Shown here: piece by piece, positions 8,517-16,066 of the stretch
How positions within the stretch are numbered: position 1 is the first letter of the stretch
Layout: every line of letters begins with the position of its first letter
NCBI GenBank assembly: GCA_012519055.1
Contig: JAAYQU010000014.1
Coordinates: 48,248 to 112,247 of the forward strand
Reading direction: 5' to 3'
Origin: Bacteroidales bacterium
GTDB lineage: Bacteria; Bacteroidota; Bacteroidia; Bacteroidales; Salinivirgaceae
Length of the DNA stretch: 64,000 bases
The notes under the pieces: generated by a model
Told to the model about the DNA's origin: nothing
What the model saw: only the letters and a program-made list of their open reading frames with translations
Database searches by the model: none
Made by a program: the position numbers and the translations under genes

Positions 8517-9140
8517 TTAGTTTAACTTGTTAAGAACCAGTTCTGTAATTTTGTTTTTGTCGGTAAGTAAAATGGTTTGGATTCCCAACTTTTCAGCTGC
8601 TATTGTGTTTGGTTCAAGATCATCGATAAAGAGTATCTCTTGTGGCAAACATTTTAGCTGTTCTAAAACGTGTTGGTAAATTTCTTCCGAAGGTTTGCGA
8701 CAACCTATTATATACGATAAAAATAGTCCATCGAATAGAGATACCAAGCTTTCGGCTAAATTTTGCTCGGCTATTTTTTGGTTGCTGTGGTTAAAGTGGA
8801 TATTATTAGTATTACTTAGTAAGTATAGTGGGTATTTATTTTTTAGAGAATGTAGTAGGCTAATGGCTTGACTGTTAAAGTCTAACAGAAGTGCATTCCA
8901 TGCATTGTCAATGGTTTTATCATCAACGTCGACATTCAAATTTTTTCTGATTGCACTGCGAAACTCATCATCGGTTATTGCTCCTGATTCGTAATTTAGA
9001 TAAACATCTAACAGAAGTTTTGAATCTCTTAAAATCTCTTTTGGGTTACCTGTAATTTTTGAATAGGCTTCGAATGTTTTATCAAAATCGATATCCATTA
9101 AAACTCCGCCTAAATCGAATATGATGTACTTAATCTTCAT
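8517..9140 (-). CDS. HAD-superfamily hydrolase, YihX-like
   Basis: From ATG 9140 the product is 207 residues and starts with the HAD motif I region (MKIKYIIFDLGGVLMDIDF). Motif II is LLSNTN, motif III includes CRKPSEEIYQ, and motif IV is FIDDLEPN. The layout and spacing closely follow E. coli YihX, an alpha-glucose-1-phosphate phosphatase; the FDLG(G/N)V variant of motif I is shared. A longer frame starting at 9248 would add 36 residues that overlap the glycosyltransferase gene by 65 bases and do not look like HAD sequence, so it was not used. The gene lies between a glycosyltransferase and the YhbP-like gene. Substrate is not established. Confidence 0.85.
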   Translation of the reverse strand: MKIKYIIFDLGGVLMDIDFDKTFEAYSKITGNPKEILRDSKLLLDVYLNYESGAITDDEFRSAIRKNLNVDVDDKTIDNAWNALLLDFNSQAISLLHSLKNKYPLYLLSNTNNIHFNHSNQKIAEQNLAESLVSLFDGLFLSYIIGCRKPSEEIYQHVLEQLKCLPQEILFIDDLEPNTIAAEKLGIQTILLTDKNKITELVLNKLN

Positions 9141-9183
9141 TTGTCTACAATTTTTTCTATCTAATGTTTTATGTAATTTTTTG

Positions 9184-10236
9184 TTAAGATTTGGCTGTAA
9201 AAATAGTATCTGGTACTTGAATTTCTGATATATTAAAGGATTGAGCAAACGGCTCTAGTACTAAGTTAACATAATTTTTAATATCCTCGGGTTTATCTAT
9301 GATATAAAAACCTTTTTTACTACTCAAATGCTTTGCCAAGTATTCTTGTTCCCATTGATTTTTTGTCGGAAGCATTATAAGTGGTTTTGAAAGTACAACA
9401 CAGTCCATTATTGTTGTATACCCTGCAAGCGCAACCACTATTTTTGAACATTTTACTACGCGATAAAAATCTTCGGTGTTGAGATGACCATAAATATCAA
9501 TGTTTTCGTAAACGTCTGATTTTTCACGATTAGTGTAGCCTAATACTGCAAGTTTCCCGTCACATTTTGAAAGAATGTCAATAAACTTCTTTGCCAAACG
9601 GTTTCTGTAAGGCTGAGGACCCGATGTAATATAGACCATATCATACTCAAACTTAGTGTCGACACTTTTATGGCCTATTGACGTAAAACGGCTTAGTGGT
9701 CCGCAATAAAACGATTTTATTTTCAGATTTTTTGAATTGGAAAGTTTTCCTGCCAATATGCTGTTTGGAAAATCGGGAATAAGAGCGTAATCGAATTTGT
9801 TAACTATTCGCGTGTAAATTTTATTTATTAGCTTGCCCGTCAACCCTTTAACAGGGAGATTTGTTTGATGACTTAAATAACACGAGACACTATTACGTGA
9901 ACGGAAAAAGGGTCTGTTATCGCTTATAATTACATCAACAGCGTTGGCTTTTGAGATTTTTTTTGCTATAAACAGTTCCCTTATAAAAACAAAGGAAATT
10001 TTAGGTAACTGTAATATAAGCGACTGAATAGGAGTTAGGTGGGGGTAATACCTTATATTATATCCAACAACTTTAATTTTCTTAAACGAATACCCTTCAA
10101 GTAAAAAAAACTGCTTTTGGGGTAATGCAAATATTATTTCATAATTCCTTTTCTGCAATTCTTCGGCAAGGGCAATCACTCTTGTTGTGTGTCCCATGCC
10201 CCAATCTAAAGGCGCAAATAAAACTTTGGTAGACAA
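9184..10236 (-). CDS. GT-B glycosyltransferase, family 28-like
   Basis: The 350-residue product has the two-Rossmann GT-B layout. The N-terminal strand and loop APLDWGMGHTTRVIALAEEL resembles the donor/acceptor loop of MurG-like enzymes (GxGH). The C-terminal half has the nucleotide-binding pattern of glycosyltransferase family 28: a strand and loop YITSGPQPYRN, then VALAGYTTIMDCVVLSKPLIMLP, followed by a conserved Q-E pair (WEQEYLAKHL). It is probably a UDP-sugar transferase acting on an envelope lipid or glycan; it is not MurG itself, since it lacks the dcw neighbourhood. It starts 7 bases after the lipoprotein gene, so the two are likely cotranscribed. Confidence 0.78.
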   Translation of the reverse strand: MSTKVLFAPLDWGMGHTTRVIALAEELQKRNYEIIFALPQKQFFLLEGYSFKKIKVVGYNIRYYPHLTPIQSLILQLPKISFVFIRELFIAKKISKANAVDVIISDNRPFFRSRNSVSCYLSHQTNLPVKGLTGKLINKIYTRIVNKFDYALIPDFPNSILAGKLSNSKNLKIKSFYCGPLSRFTSIGHKSVDTKFEYDMVYITSGPQPYRNRLAKKFIDILSKCDGKLAVLGYTNREKSDVYENIDIYGHLNTEDFYRVVKCSKIVVALAGYTTIMDCVVLSKPLIMLPTKNQWEQEYLAKHLSSKKGFYIIDKPEDIKNYVNLVLEPFAQSFNISEIQVPDTIFTAKS

Positions 10237-10243
10237 ATGCTTG

Positions 10244-11992
10244 TTATTTTAAGTTCCAAGTTATCTCTGTGTCCCAATTTGCTCGTATAGTAATATCTTT
10301 ACCATACGTCAGAACCAATTCGGGCAATAACTTTTTATAATAGTCTCCTGTATCCCATTTTTTATTTCCATTTGAATCAACAAAAAGCCTTAGAGTGTAT
10401 TTTCCGGGTTTCAAGTCGCTTATTGTTAATGTTTGAGATATTGGATAAAAACTTTGCCATACAACATTTTTTGAGTTGTCGTAAAGCTCTATTACAGAGT
10501 TGTTTTCAATCTCTCCGATAATGTTTACTGCTAAAATTCCATATTCCGACTCGTCGGGAACTCTAAATTTTAAGCTTTTTGGATGTAAGTACTGTTCGTA
10601 AATATCTGAAATGGCTAATGTGTCGAAAACCATCTCATAATTGTTGTCTTGAACAAACTGGTAATCAACAATTAATAGGCTTTTTGTTGTGTCCAATTTA
10701 GCGTTGAAGCTAACAGCCTTTTTCACTGTGTCTTCCAAAGTTAAGAGCTTGATTTTTTCATAGTCAATTGAATCAATTGGATGATTAAAGTTTAAAACAA
10801 GTTTTTTGTTTTTGTCTAAAACGTTGCTAACAACATTTGATGTGAACGTAACAATGGTATCATCATCAAACATCTTGTTTTTTTCCACTACAAGTGTTAC
10901 AGTATCCTTTTGCGTTGTCAGATTTTCTAAGGAATCGAGGATACCGTATTCTATGACAGCCTTTAATGTATCAGATAGTGTCATTTCAAAACTTGGAACA
11001 GCAAACAACAGTGAGTCAGCACGTTGTGAATAAATCTGAACAAAACTAGTGTCGTCAAAAGTTCTAAGCGTTGTTTCGCAGTATGGCTCACGGTTTAGCA
11101 CAATGTTAGCGAGATTTCGCCTTGGGCGTGATGAGGTTTTTACGAACTGTTTTTGATAATCAGGCTCGAACAGATTTAAACGTATCTTCTCAACAGTTGA
11201 AGCAACAATACTTTTGTGAATTACTGTATCAGCAAATATTGTGTCGCCACTCTCTGTAGATATCTCTTTTATTACTTTTAATGTATCGTATGAAATATCG
11301 GTATAGGTTTTGGGCTTTAAAGTTTTGTCAATGAATGCAACTTTTTCGTTTGGCAATTTATAAAGCATGTCGTTTGCAATATCTGAAAGTGCAAATATTT
11401 TATACTCACCCTTTTTTATATTATTAATTGTAAATTCTCCTGCTTTATTCGTAATCGAATAGTATAGCGGTTTTTCTTTGGCCACAACTGAGTCGTAAAT
11501 ATTGTCATATAAGCCAACTTGAACATTTTCGACTGGCAAACCTGTCGCTGCATTTTTAACTACTCCAGAGATAAAAATAGTGTCGATTTCGCCTCCTGTT
11601 GAAAACACGTACTGAAAATTATCCTTAATGTTTCCCTCAGTATAATCGCGGATTGCATCGCGAAAATTGATATTGTATGTGGTGTTTGGGCGAAGGGTGT
11701 CGTTCAGTTCCACTATAACAGTTTTACCTTTCAGTCTTACTTCGGGCTTTTTGTTGAGAGGTGGCGATATCGTAACTTTTTGTGAAGCATCTCTTAAACT
11801 CAGGAATTCGTTAAAAGTTATAGATATTTTTTTCGAATCAAAGTGTAAAGAATTAAACTTAGGACTCGCTTTTTTTACTTCGGGTGCGTAGGTATCCTTG
11901 GGTCCACCCGTAGGAGCCATCTCTTTTGCACAACCCGTTAAAATTAAGGCTGCTACAAACAATACTATTTCAATTTTTTTGTAAAAAGTCAT
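10244..11992 (-). CDS. Large Ig-like lipoprotein
   Basis: From ATG 11992 the product is 582 residues with a lipoprotein signal peptide: a short basic n-region (FYKK), a hydrophobic core, and the lipobox LTGC followed by AKEM. The mature part begins with a segment (APTGGPKDTYAPEV) that is frequent in Bacteroidota proteins with an N-terminal bacterial Ig-like domain; FNEFLSLRD and TYNINFRDAIRDYTEG fit that domain. A carboxypeptidase-regulatory-like beta sandwich follows (SGVVKNAATGLPVENVQVGLYD, about 150-170). It is likely anchored in the outer membrane. A start at 12028 is possible but places 12 extra residues before the n-region. Specific role unknown. Confidence 0.78.
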   Translation of the reverse strand: MTFYKKIEIVLFVAALILTGCAKEMAPTGGPKDTYAPEVKKASPKFNSLHFDSKKISITFNEFLSLRDASQKVTISPPLNKKPEVRLKGKTVIVELNDTLRPNTTYNINFRDAIRDYTEGNIKDNFQYVFSTGGEIDTIFISGVVKNAATGLPVENVQVGLYDNIYDSVVAKEKPLYYSITNKAGEFTINNIKKGEYKIFALSDIANDMLYKLPNEKVAFIDKTLKPKTYTDISYDTLKVIKEISTESGDTIFADTVIHKSIVASTVEKIRLNLFEPDYQKQFVKTSSRPRRNLANIVLNREPYCETTLRTFDDTSFVQIYSQRADSLLFAVPSFEMTLSDTLKAVIEYGILDSLENLTTQKDTVTLVVEKNKMFDDDTIVTFTSNVVSNVLDKNKKLVLNFNHPIDSIDYEKIKLLTLEDTVKKAVSFNAKLDTTKSLLIVDYQFVQDNNYEMVFDTLAISDIYEQYLHPKSLKFRVPDESEYGILAVNIIGEIENNSVIELYDNSKNVVWQSFYPISQTLTISDLKPGKYTLRLFVDSNGNKKWDTGDYYKKLLPELVLTYGKDITIRANWDTEITWNLK

Positions 11993-12045
11993 TAAAAAGA
12001 GATATCGGGTTACTTGTATTGACTTCAAAAGCAGAGAACTTAAAG

Positions 12046-12528
12046 TTAATTACTATTTTGTTCGTTAACTACTATAGGGTCGCATTTGAAAGATTGTCTC
12101 GAATTGGTTATTTGTAAAATTTTCCAACCTTTATTGGTCCTGTATAGTTGATACGCGTTTATTCCGCAATATGAAATCTTTTTACCGTCATGACATACAT
12201 ATTTACACCATGCTGTAGCTATAATGTTATTTGTTTCAATTGTACATCCTGCCTGCTCTCTATGATATGTTTTTCCCTTTGCTAAAGAATTAATAAACAT
12301 TTCCATAGTTTCTGCTGCCACAATATTTTTTCTGCCGTCATGAAAAACGGTCAGTAGTCCTAAGTTAGGATCGGTTATTTTTTTCAATAAAACGGTATCC
12401 TTGTTGTTCAATCCTTCTATAAACGCATCAATAGTTTGTTGTATGCCGTCGTGTGTTGGCGGATTTTGACCGTTTAGACCAGCGAACGAAACAAGTATTA
12501 TAACAAAAGTTGCAAATTTTTTTAACAT
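12046..12528 (-). CDS. Exported NTF2-like (SnoaL/DUF4440-type) protein
   Basis: The 160-residue product has a classical signal peptide (MLKKFATFVIILVSFAGLNGQ) and then a small alpha+beta domain: an initial helix with IQQTIDAFIEGLNNKD, the strand LGLLTVFHDGRK, and a final strand GWKILQITNSRQSF. This order and the closing W-K-I-x-x-I-T-N pattern fit the NTF2-like fold used by DUF4440 and SnoaL-like proteins. Two cysteines (in AGCTIE and WCKYVCHD) are in the mature part. No catalytic assignment is possible. It is 12 bases downstream of the Rrf2 gene. Confidence 0.7.
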   Translation of the reverse strand: MLKKFATFVIILVSFAGLNGQNPPTHDGIQQTIDAFIEGLNNKDTVLLKKITDPNLGLLTVFHDGRKNIVAAETMEMFINSLAKGKTYHREQAGCTIETNNIIATAWCKYVCHDGKKISYCGINAYQLYRTNKGWKILQITNSRQSFKCDPIVVNEQNSN

Positions 12529-12540
12529 ATGTATATTGTT

Positions 12541-12981
12541 TTATATTCTGATATTTCCTCCCGAATTGCTTATTTCAACGGCCAAAAGGCCAATTGTTTT
12601 TTTTTCAAACAGATTTTTGAGTTCTTTTCTTACTGGCGAAAAGTCATTGTGAATAGGGCAGTGAGCGTGTTCAAGAGTCTCATCACATCTGTTTAATCCT
12701 ATTATACAGGTCTCAAAAAAATTGGAACCATCAATTATTGTCACAATATCCATTAAGGATATTTCTGAAGCAGGCTTTGCAAGCATAAATCCTCCGTTTG
12801 GTCCCTTGTTTGATAAAAGTAGCTTGTGTCTGGTAATTTGCTGTAAAATCTTACTTAAAAATGGTTGTGGAATATCAAGATCAGATGCAATTTGCTTAAT
12901 CCCAATCATAGAGTTTTTATCTTCGTTTAAAGCAAGATAAATCATGGCTCGGATAGCGTATTTGCATGTGTTTGATATCAT
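12541..12981 (-). CDS. Rrf2-family transcriptional regulator with three-cysteine cluster
   Basis: A 146-residue winged-helix protein. The N-terminus (NTCKYAIRAMIYLA) and the recognition region (IPQPFLSKILQQIT, then LLLSNKGPNGGFMLAKP) are typical of Rrf2. Three cysteines at C92, C99 and C108 with nearby histidines match the position used by IscR/NsrR-type members to bind an iron-sulfur cluster, so it probably senses redox state, iron-sulfur supply or nitric oxide. It begins 3 bases after the rpiB stop and heads the NTF2-like gene, so it would be made from the rpiB message. Targets are unknown; autoregulation of this run is possible. Confidence 0.86.
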   Translation of the reverse strand: MISNTCKYAIRAMIYLALNEDKNSMIGIKQIASDLDIPQPFLSKILQQITRHKLLLSNKGPNGGFMLAKPASEISLMDIVTIIDGSNFFETCIIGLNRCDETLEHAHCPIHNDFSPVRKELKNLFEKKTIGLLAVEISNSGGNIRI

Positions 12982-12984
12982 CGG

Positions 12985-13419
12985 CTACTTTATATTAATT
13001 TTATCAATTCTGTTTTGATGCCTGCCACCTTCAAAACTCGATGTTAGAAAAGCTGTTACAATTTTTTCAGCGTCTGTAAGTGATAAAAATCGTCCTGAAA
13101 GTACACAAACATTAGCGTTATTGTGTTGGCGTGAAAGAGTTGCCATTGTTTGATTCCAACACAGTGCTGCCCTAACGTTGCTGTGGCGGTTTAATGCAAT
13201 GCTTATTCCAATACCACTACCACAAACGGCAATGCCAAAGGTTTGTTCATTTATATTTTTGGCTAATTTGTGCGCATAATCGGGATAATCGACAGATTGT
13301 TCTGAATCGGCACCATGATCAACAATCGAATAGCCCTCTTTTTGTAGGAAACTAATCACATGTCGCTTTAGAAGATATCCTGCATGATCTGATGCTAAGT
13401 GTATAGTTGTAAGTTTCAT
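12985..13419 (-). CDS. rpiB: Ribose-5-phosphate isomerase B
   Basis: The 144-residue product interconverts ribose 5-phosphate and ribulose 5-phosphate in the pentose phosphate pathway (cytoplasm). Signature features are LASDHAGYLLK at the N-terminus (substrate loop D-H), DYPDYAH, the active-site cysteine in AVCGSGIGISIALNR and the ALCWNQTMATLSRQHNNANV segment, all at the spacing of RpiB/LacAB proteins. Length is as expected. It is the first gene of the minus-strand run that leads into the polysaccharide locus and has a good Bacteroidota -7 box about 45 bases upstream. Confidence 0.95.
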   Translation of the reverse strand: MKLTTIHLASDHAGYLLKRHVISFLQKEGYSIVDHGADSEQSVDYPDYAHKLAKNINEQTFGIAVCGSGIGISIALNRHSNVRAALCWNQTMATLSRQHNNANVCVLSGRFLSLTDAEKIVTAFLTSSFEGGRHQNRIDKINIK

Positions 13420-13789
13420 ATCGTGGCAATTTTAATGTGCTGTTGTGGCATTTTAAATCAATAGCAAATATACTCTAATTGAGCCTAATAATAAAATGAT
13501 TATATGTCTATAATTTTTTGTTTAAGGTAATGTGAGACTCACATATTTTATAGTCATCTATTTGTGTGCCAAGTTTAATGAATTATGTAAAATATTTTTT
13601 TAATAATCACATTGTAAATACGATTATTATTCATCACTCTTTGTAAATCATGAACAAAAAGTTGTAATAGTTGTTGTTTTTTAGTATTATTAAGTAGTTA
13701 TAAAAAAATATTTTCAAAAAAATATAGTAACTTTACACAAATTATAACCTATAATTTATACCGTTGTTTAAACGATTGTAACGATAAAG
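13420..13789. other. Divergent intergenic region between rpiB and rpoN
   Basis: This AT-rich 370-base gap holds promoters for both directions. For rpiB see the box at 13465-13472. For rpoN there is a near match TAACTTTA at 13728-13735. A 15-base palindrome (ATGTGAG/CTCACAT, 13530-13544) sits in the middle and could be a regulator site. No open reading frame or RNA gene was recognised. Confidence 0.6.
13465..13472 (-). promoter_or_regulatory. Bacteroidota-type -7 box for rpiB
   Basis: On the minus strand this reads TATATTTG, a full match to the Bacteroidota -7 consensus TAnnTTTG, 45 bases before the rpiB start. No clear -33 TTG element was seen at the usual distance. Confidence 0.5.
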
Positions 13790-15271
13790 ATGTTAAAACA
13801 GAAATTACAACAGAAAATTTTACAAAAACTTTCTCCGCAGCAAATTCAACTTATCAAGCTGCTGGAAATCCCTACGTTACAGTTTGAACAGCGAGTAAAA
13901 AAAGAGATAGAAGAAAATCCCGCTCTAGAAGAAGCTGAAAACAACGGCAGTGACGATTTACAATATGAAAAAGAAGAAATCGACCACAACGACAGCTCCG
14001 ATGCTGAAGACGATTACAACAGTGAAGACGAATTCAGTCTTGAAGATTACCTGCCTGATGATGATGACATTCCAGAATATCGTTTAACCGCAAACAACTA
14101 TTCAAGAGACGACGAACAACGCGAAATCCCCTATTCAGGCGGAATAACATTTCATGAAAACCTTATAACCCAACTGCGACTAAAAAGAAATCTATCGCAC
14201 GAAAGGCGTGAGTTAGCCGAGTATTTAATTGGCAACATTGACGAAGATGGATATCTACGACGTAAATTGTCGTCTATAGTAGATGATTTAGTCTTTACAA
14301 TGAATATCCGTACGACTGAAGATGAATTGTATCAAGCACTTAAGGCAGTACATGAATTAGACCCTGCTGGTGTTGGAGCGCGCGATTTGCAAGAGTGCCT
14401 TTTACTTCAAATAGAACGACAAGACACATCAAAACCAGAGGTTGCCATTGCCGATAAAATATTAAGAAATTATTTTAACGAATTTACTCGCAAACATTAC
14501 GATAAAATAATGAGTCGGTTGTCAATTGATGAAGATACACTTAAAGACTCAATTGATGAAATATTGCGATTAAATCCTAAGCCCGGCACTTCGTTTACGG
14601 ATCCCACAATACGTGACACTTCGACAATAATCCCAGATTTTATTTTAGAGACAGAAGATGGAGAATTAACAGTTTCAATGAATTCGAGGAATGTTCCTGA
14701 CTTACGAATTAGTCGCACTTACATTGATATGCTGGAGGAGTATTCAAACAGTAAAAACAAAACCCGCTCAGATAGAGAGACAATAGCATTTGTAAAGCAA
14801 AAATTAGATTCGGCACGTTGGTTTATTGATGCTATCAAGCAACGACAAGACACTCTGCTACTTACAATGGAAGCAATATTGGGATATCAGAGGGAATATT
14901 TCCTGACCGGAGATGAGAAAAAACTTAGACCCATGATATTAAAAGATATAGCCGACATTACAGGGCTAGATATTTCAACGATATCGAGGGTTGCAAATTC
15001 GAAATATATACAAACAGAGTATGGAATTCTCTCTCTCAAATCGTTTTTCTCAGAATCAATGACAACCGATTCTGGCAAAGAGGTCTCAACGCGTGAAATA
15101 AAACAGTATCTGCAAGAGTGTATCGATAATGAGAATAAACGTAAACCGTTAACAGATGAAAAACTCACACAATTGTTATGTGATAAGGGTTATAATATTG
15201 CGCGCCGAACAGTTGCGAAATATCGCGAGCAATTAAACATTCCGGTTGCACGTTTGCGAAAAGAAATTTAA
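13790..15271 (+). CDS. rpoN: RNA polymerase sigma-54 factor
   Basis: The 493-residue protein is a complete sigma-54. Region I is glutamine/leucine rich (QKILQKLSPQQIQLIKLLEIP); an acidic region II follows (residues about 43-105); the core-binding domain contains DEDGYLRR and DPAGVGARDLQECLLLQ; the DNA-binding part ends in the RpoN box, ARRTVAKYRE, near the C-terminus. It directs polymerase to -24/-12 promoters and needs an AAA+ activator, none of which is in this window. The next gene starts 11 bases after its stop. Confidence 0.97.
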   Translation: MLKQKLQQKILQKLSPQQIQLIKLLEIPTLQFEQRVKKEIEENPALEEAENNGSDDLQYEKEEIDHNDSSDAEDDYNSEDEFSLEDYLPDDDDIPEYRLTANNYSRDDEQREIPYSGGITFHENLITQLRLKRNLSHERRELAEYLIGNIDEDGYLRRKLSSIVDDLVFTMNIRTTEDELYQALKAVHELDPAGVGARDLQECLLLQIERQDTSKPEVAIADKILRNYFNEFTRKHYDKIMSRLSIDEDTLKDSIDEILRLNPKPGTSFTDPTIRDTSTIIPDFILETEDGELTVSMNSRNVPDLRISRTYIDMLEEYSNSKNKTRSDRETIAFVKQKLDSARWFIDAIKQRQDTLLLTMEAILGYQREYFLTGDEKKLRPMILKDIADITGLDISTISRVANSKYIQTEYGILSLKSFFSESMTTDSGKEVSTREIKQYLQECIDNENKRKPLTDEKLTQLLCDKGYNIARRTVAKYREQLNIPVARLRKEI

Positions 15272-15281
15272 AAATTACAGT

Positions 15282-15890
15282 ATGCTTAAAAATTTGGCTC
15301 AGGCAGTTTCGGTTGTTTTTCACCCTATTTGGATGCCGATTATTGGCGCATTTATACTTTTAAATCATTCGCAACTTTTAATGTTGTTGCCCAATCAAGT
15401 GCATAGAGCAATATATATTATTATTGCGTCAAGCACAATAGGTTTTCCTCTGTTAATGCTTCCAATTTTTATATTCCGTAAAACCTTTAAGATGTTCCAA
15501 ATGACCCAAAAACAAGAGCGTTATATACCTCTGTTTGTAATGGCAATTTTCTATTTTTTCTCTTACTATACTTTAAGTCGTCTAAATGTACCCGGAATAT
15601 TGACAGGATTTATTCTAGGTGTTTTCATTTCAACCTTAATAGCTGCCGTGGTTAGTATTTGGTGGAAAATATCGTTACACGGAGTAGGACTTGGGGGAAT
15701 TGTTGCCCTTTTGGTACTGATTTTATTGTTCCGTCATGGATATCCCGAAGGATTGTTTTTTCAAGCACTGATTTATACAGGTATCGTTCTATCAGCAAGA
15801 ATGTACCTTCAGCAGCATTCGTTATTGCAAGTTGTTACAGGGTTTTTGTGTGGATTTTTGACGATATCGTTAACAATGTTAATTTATTAA
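15282..15890 (+). CDS. Multi-pass membrane protein with PAP2-like C-terminus
   Basis: From ATG 15282 the product is 202 residues with about six hydrophobic segments. The last third (WWKISLHGVGLGGI, then ARMYLQQHSLLQVVTGFLCG) resembles the two final motifs of PAP2 phosphatases, in which the second histidine lies in an S-R-x-x-x-x-x-H-x-x-x-D context, but the aspartate is replaced and the first K-x6-RP motif is absent. It may be a non-catalytic relative. I skipped an in-frame ATG at 15246 because it lies inside rpoN. Close spacing suggests cotranscription with rpoN. Function unknown. Confidence 0.72.
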   Translation: MLKNLAQAVSVVFHPIWMPIIGAFILLNHSQLLMLLPNQVHRAIYIIIASSTIGFPLLMLPIFIFRKTFKMFQMTQKQERYIPLFVMAIFYFFSYYTLSRLNVPGILTGFILGVFISTLIAAVVSIWWKISLHGVGLGGIVALLVLILLFRHGYPEGLFFQALIYTGIVLSARMYLQQHSLLQVVTGFLCGFLTISLTMLIY

Positions 15891-16066
15891 AAACAAATAT
15901 CAGCTACACCTTTGTTAAATTTAAGTTCAATAATCCTATTATGTGACAAAAATTTAACCAAAATATAGTACAAAGTAAACTTAATTTATTGATATTTACA
16001 AACTTATATGTTAATTCCAACAGGGAATATGATTAGTTTACCATCAATTAATAAACAGAAAACTAA

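Noticed and set aside
9141..9248. N-terminal extension of the HAD gene to 9248
   Set aside because: It would overlap the glycosyltransferase gene by 65 bases and the extra residues do not fit the family.
15282..15890. Catalytic PAP2 phosphatase
   Set aside because: The first motif with lysine and RP is missing and the last histidine motif lacks its aspartate, so activity is unlikely.
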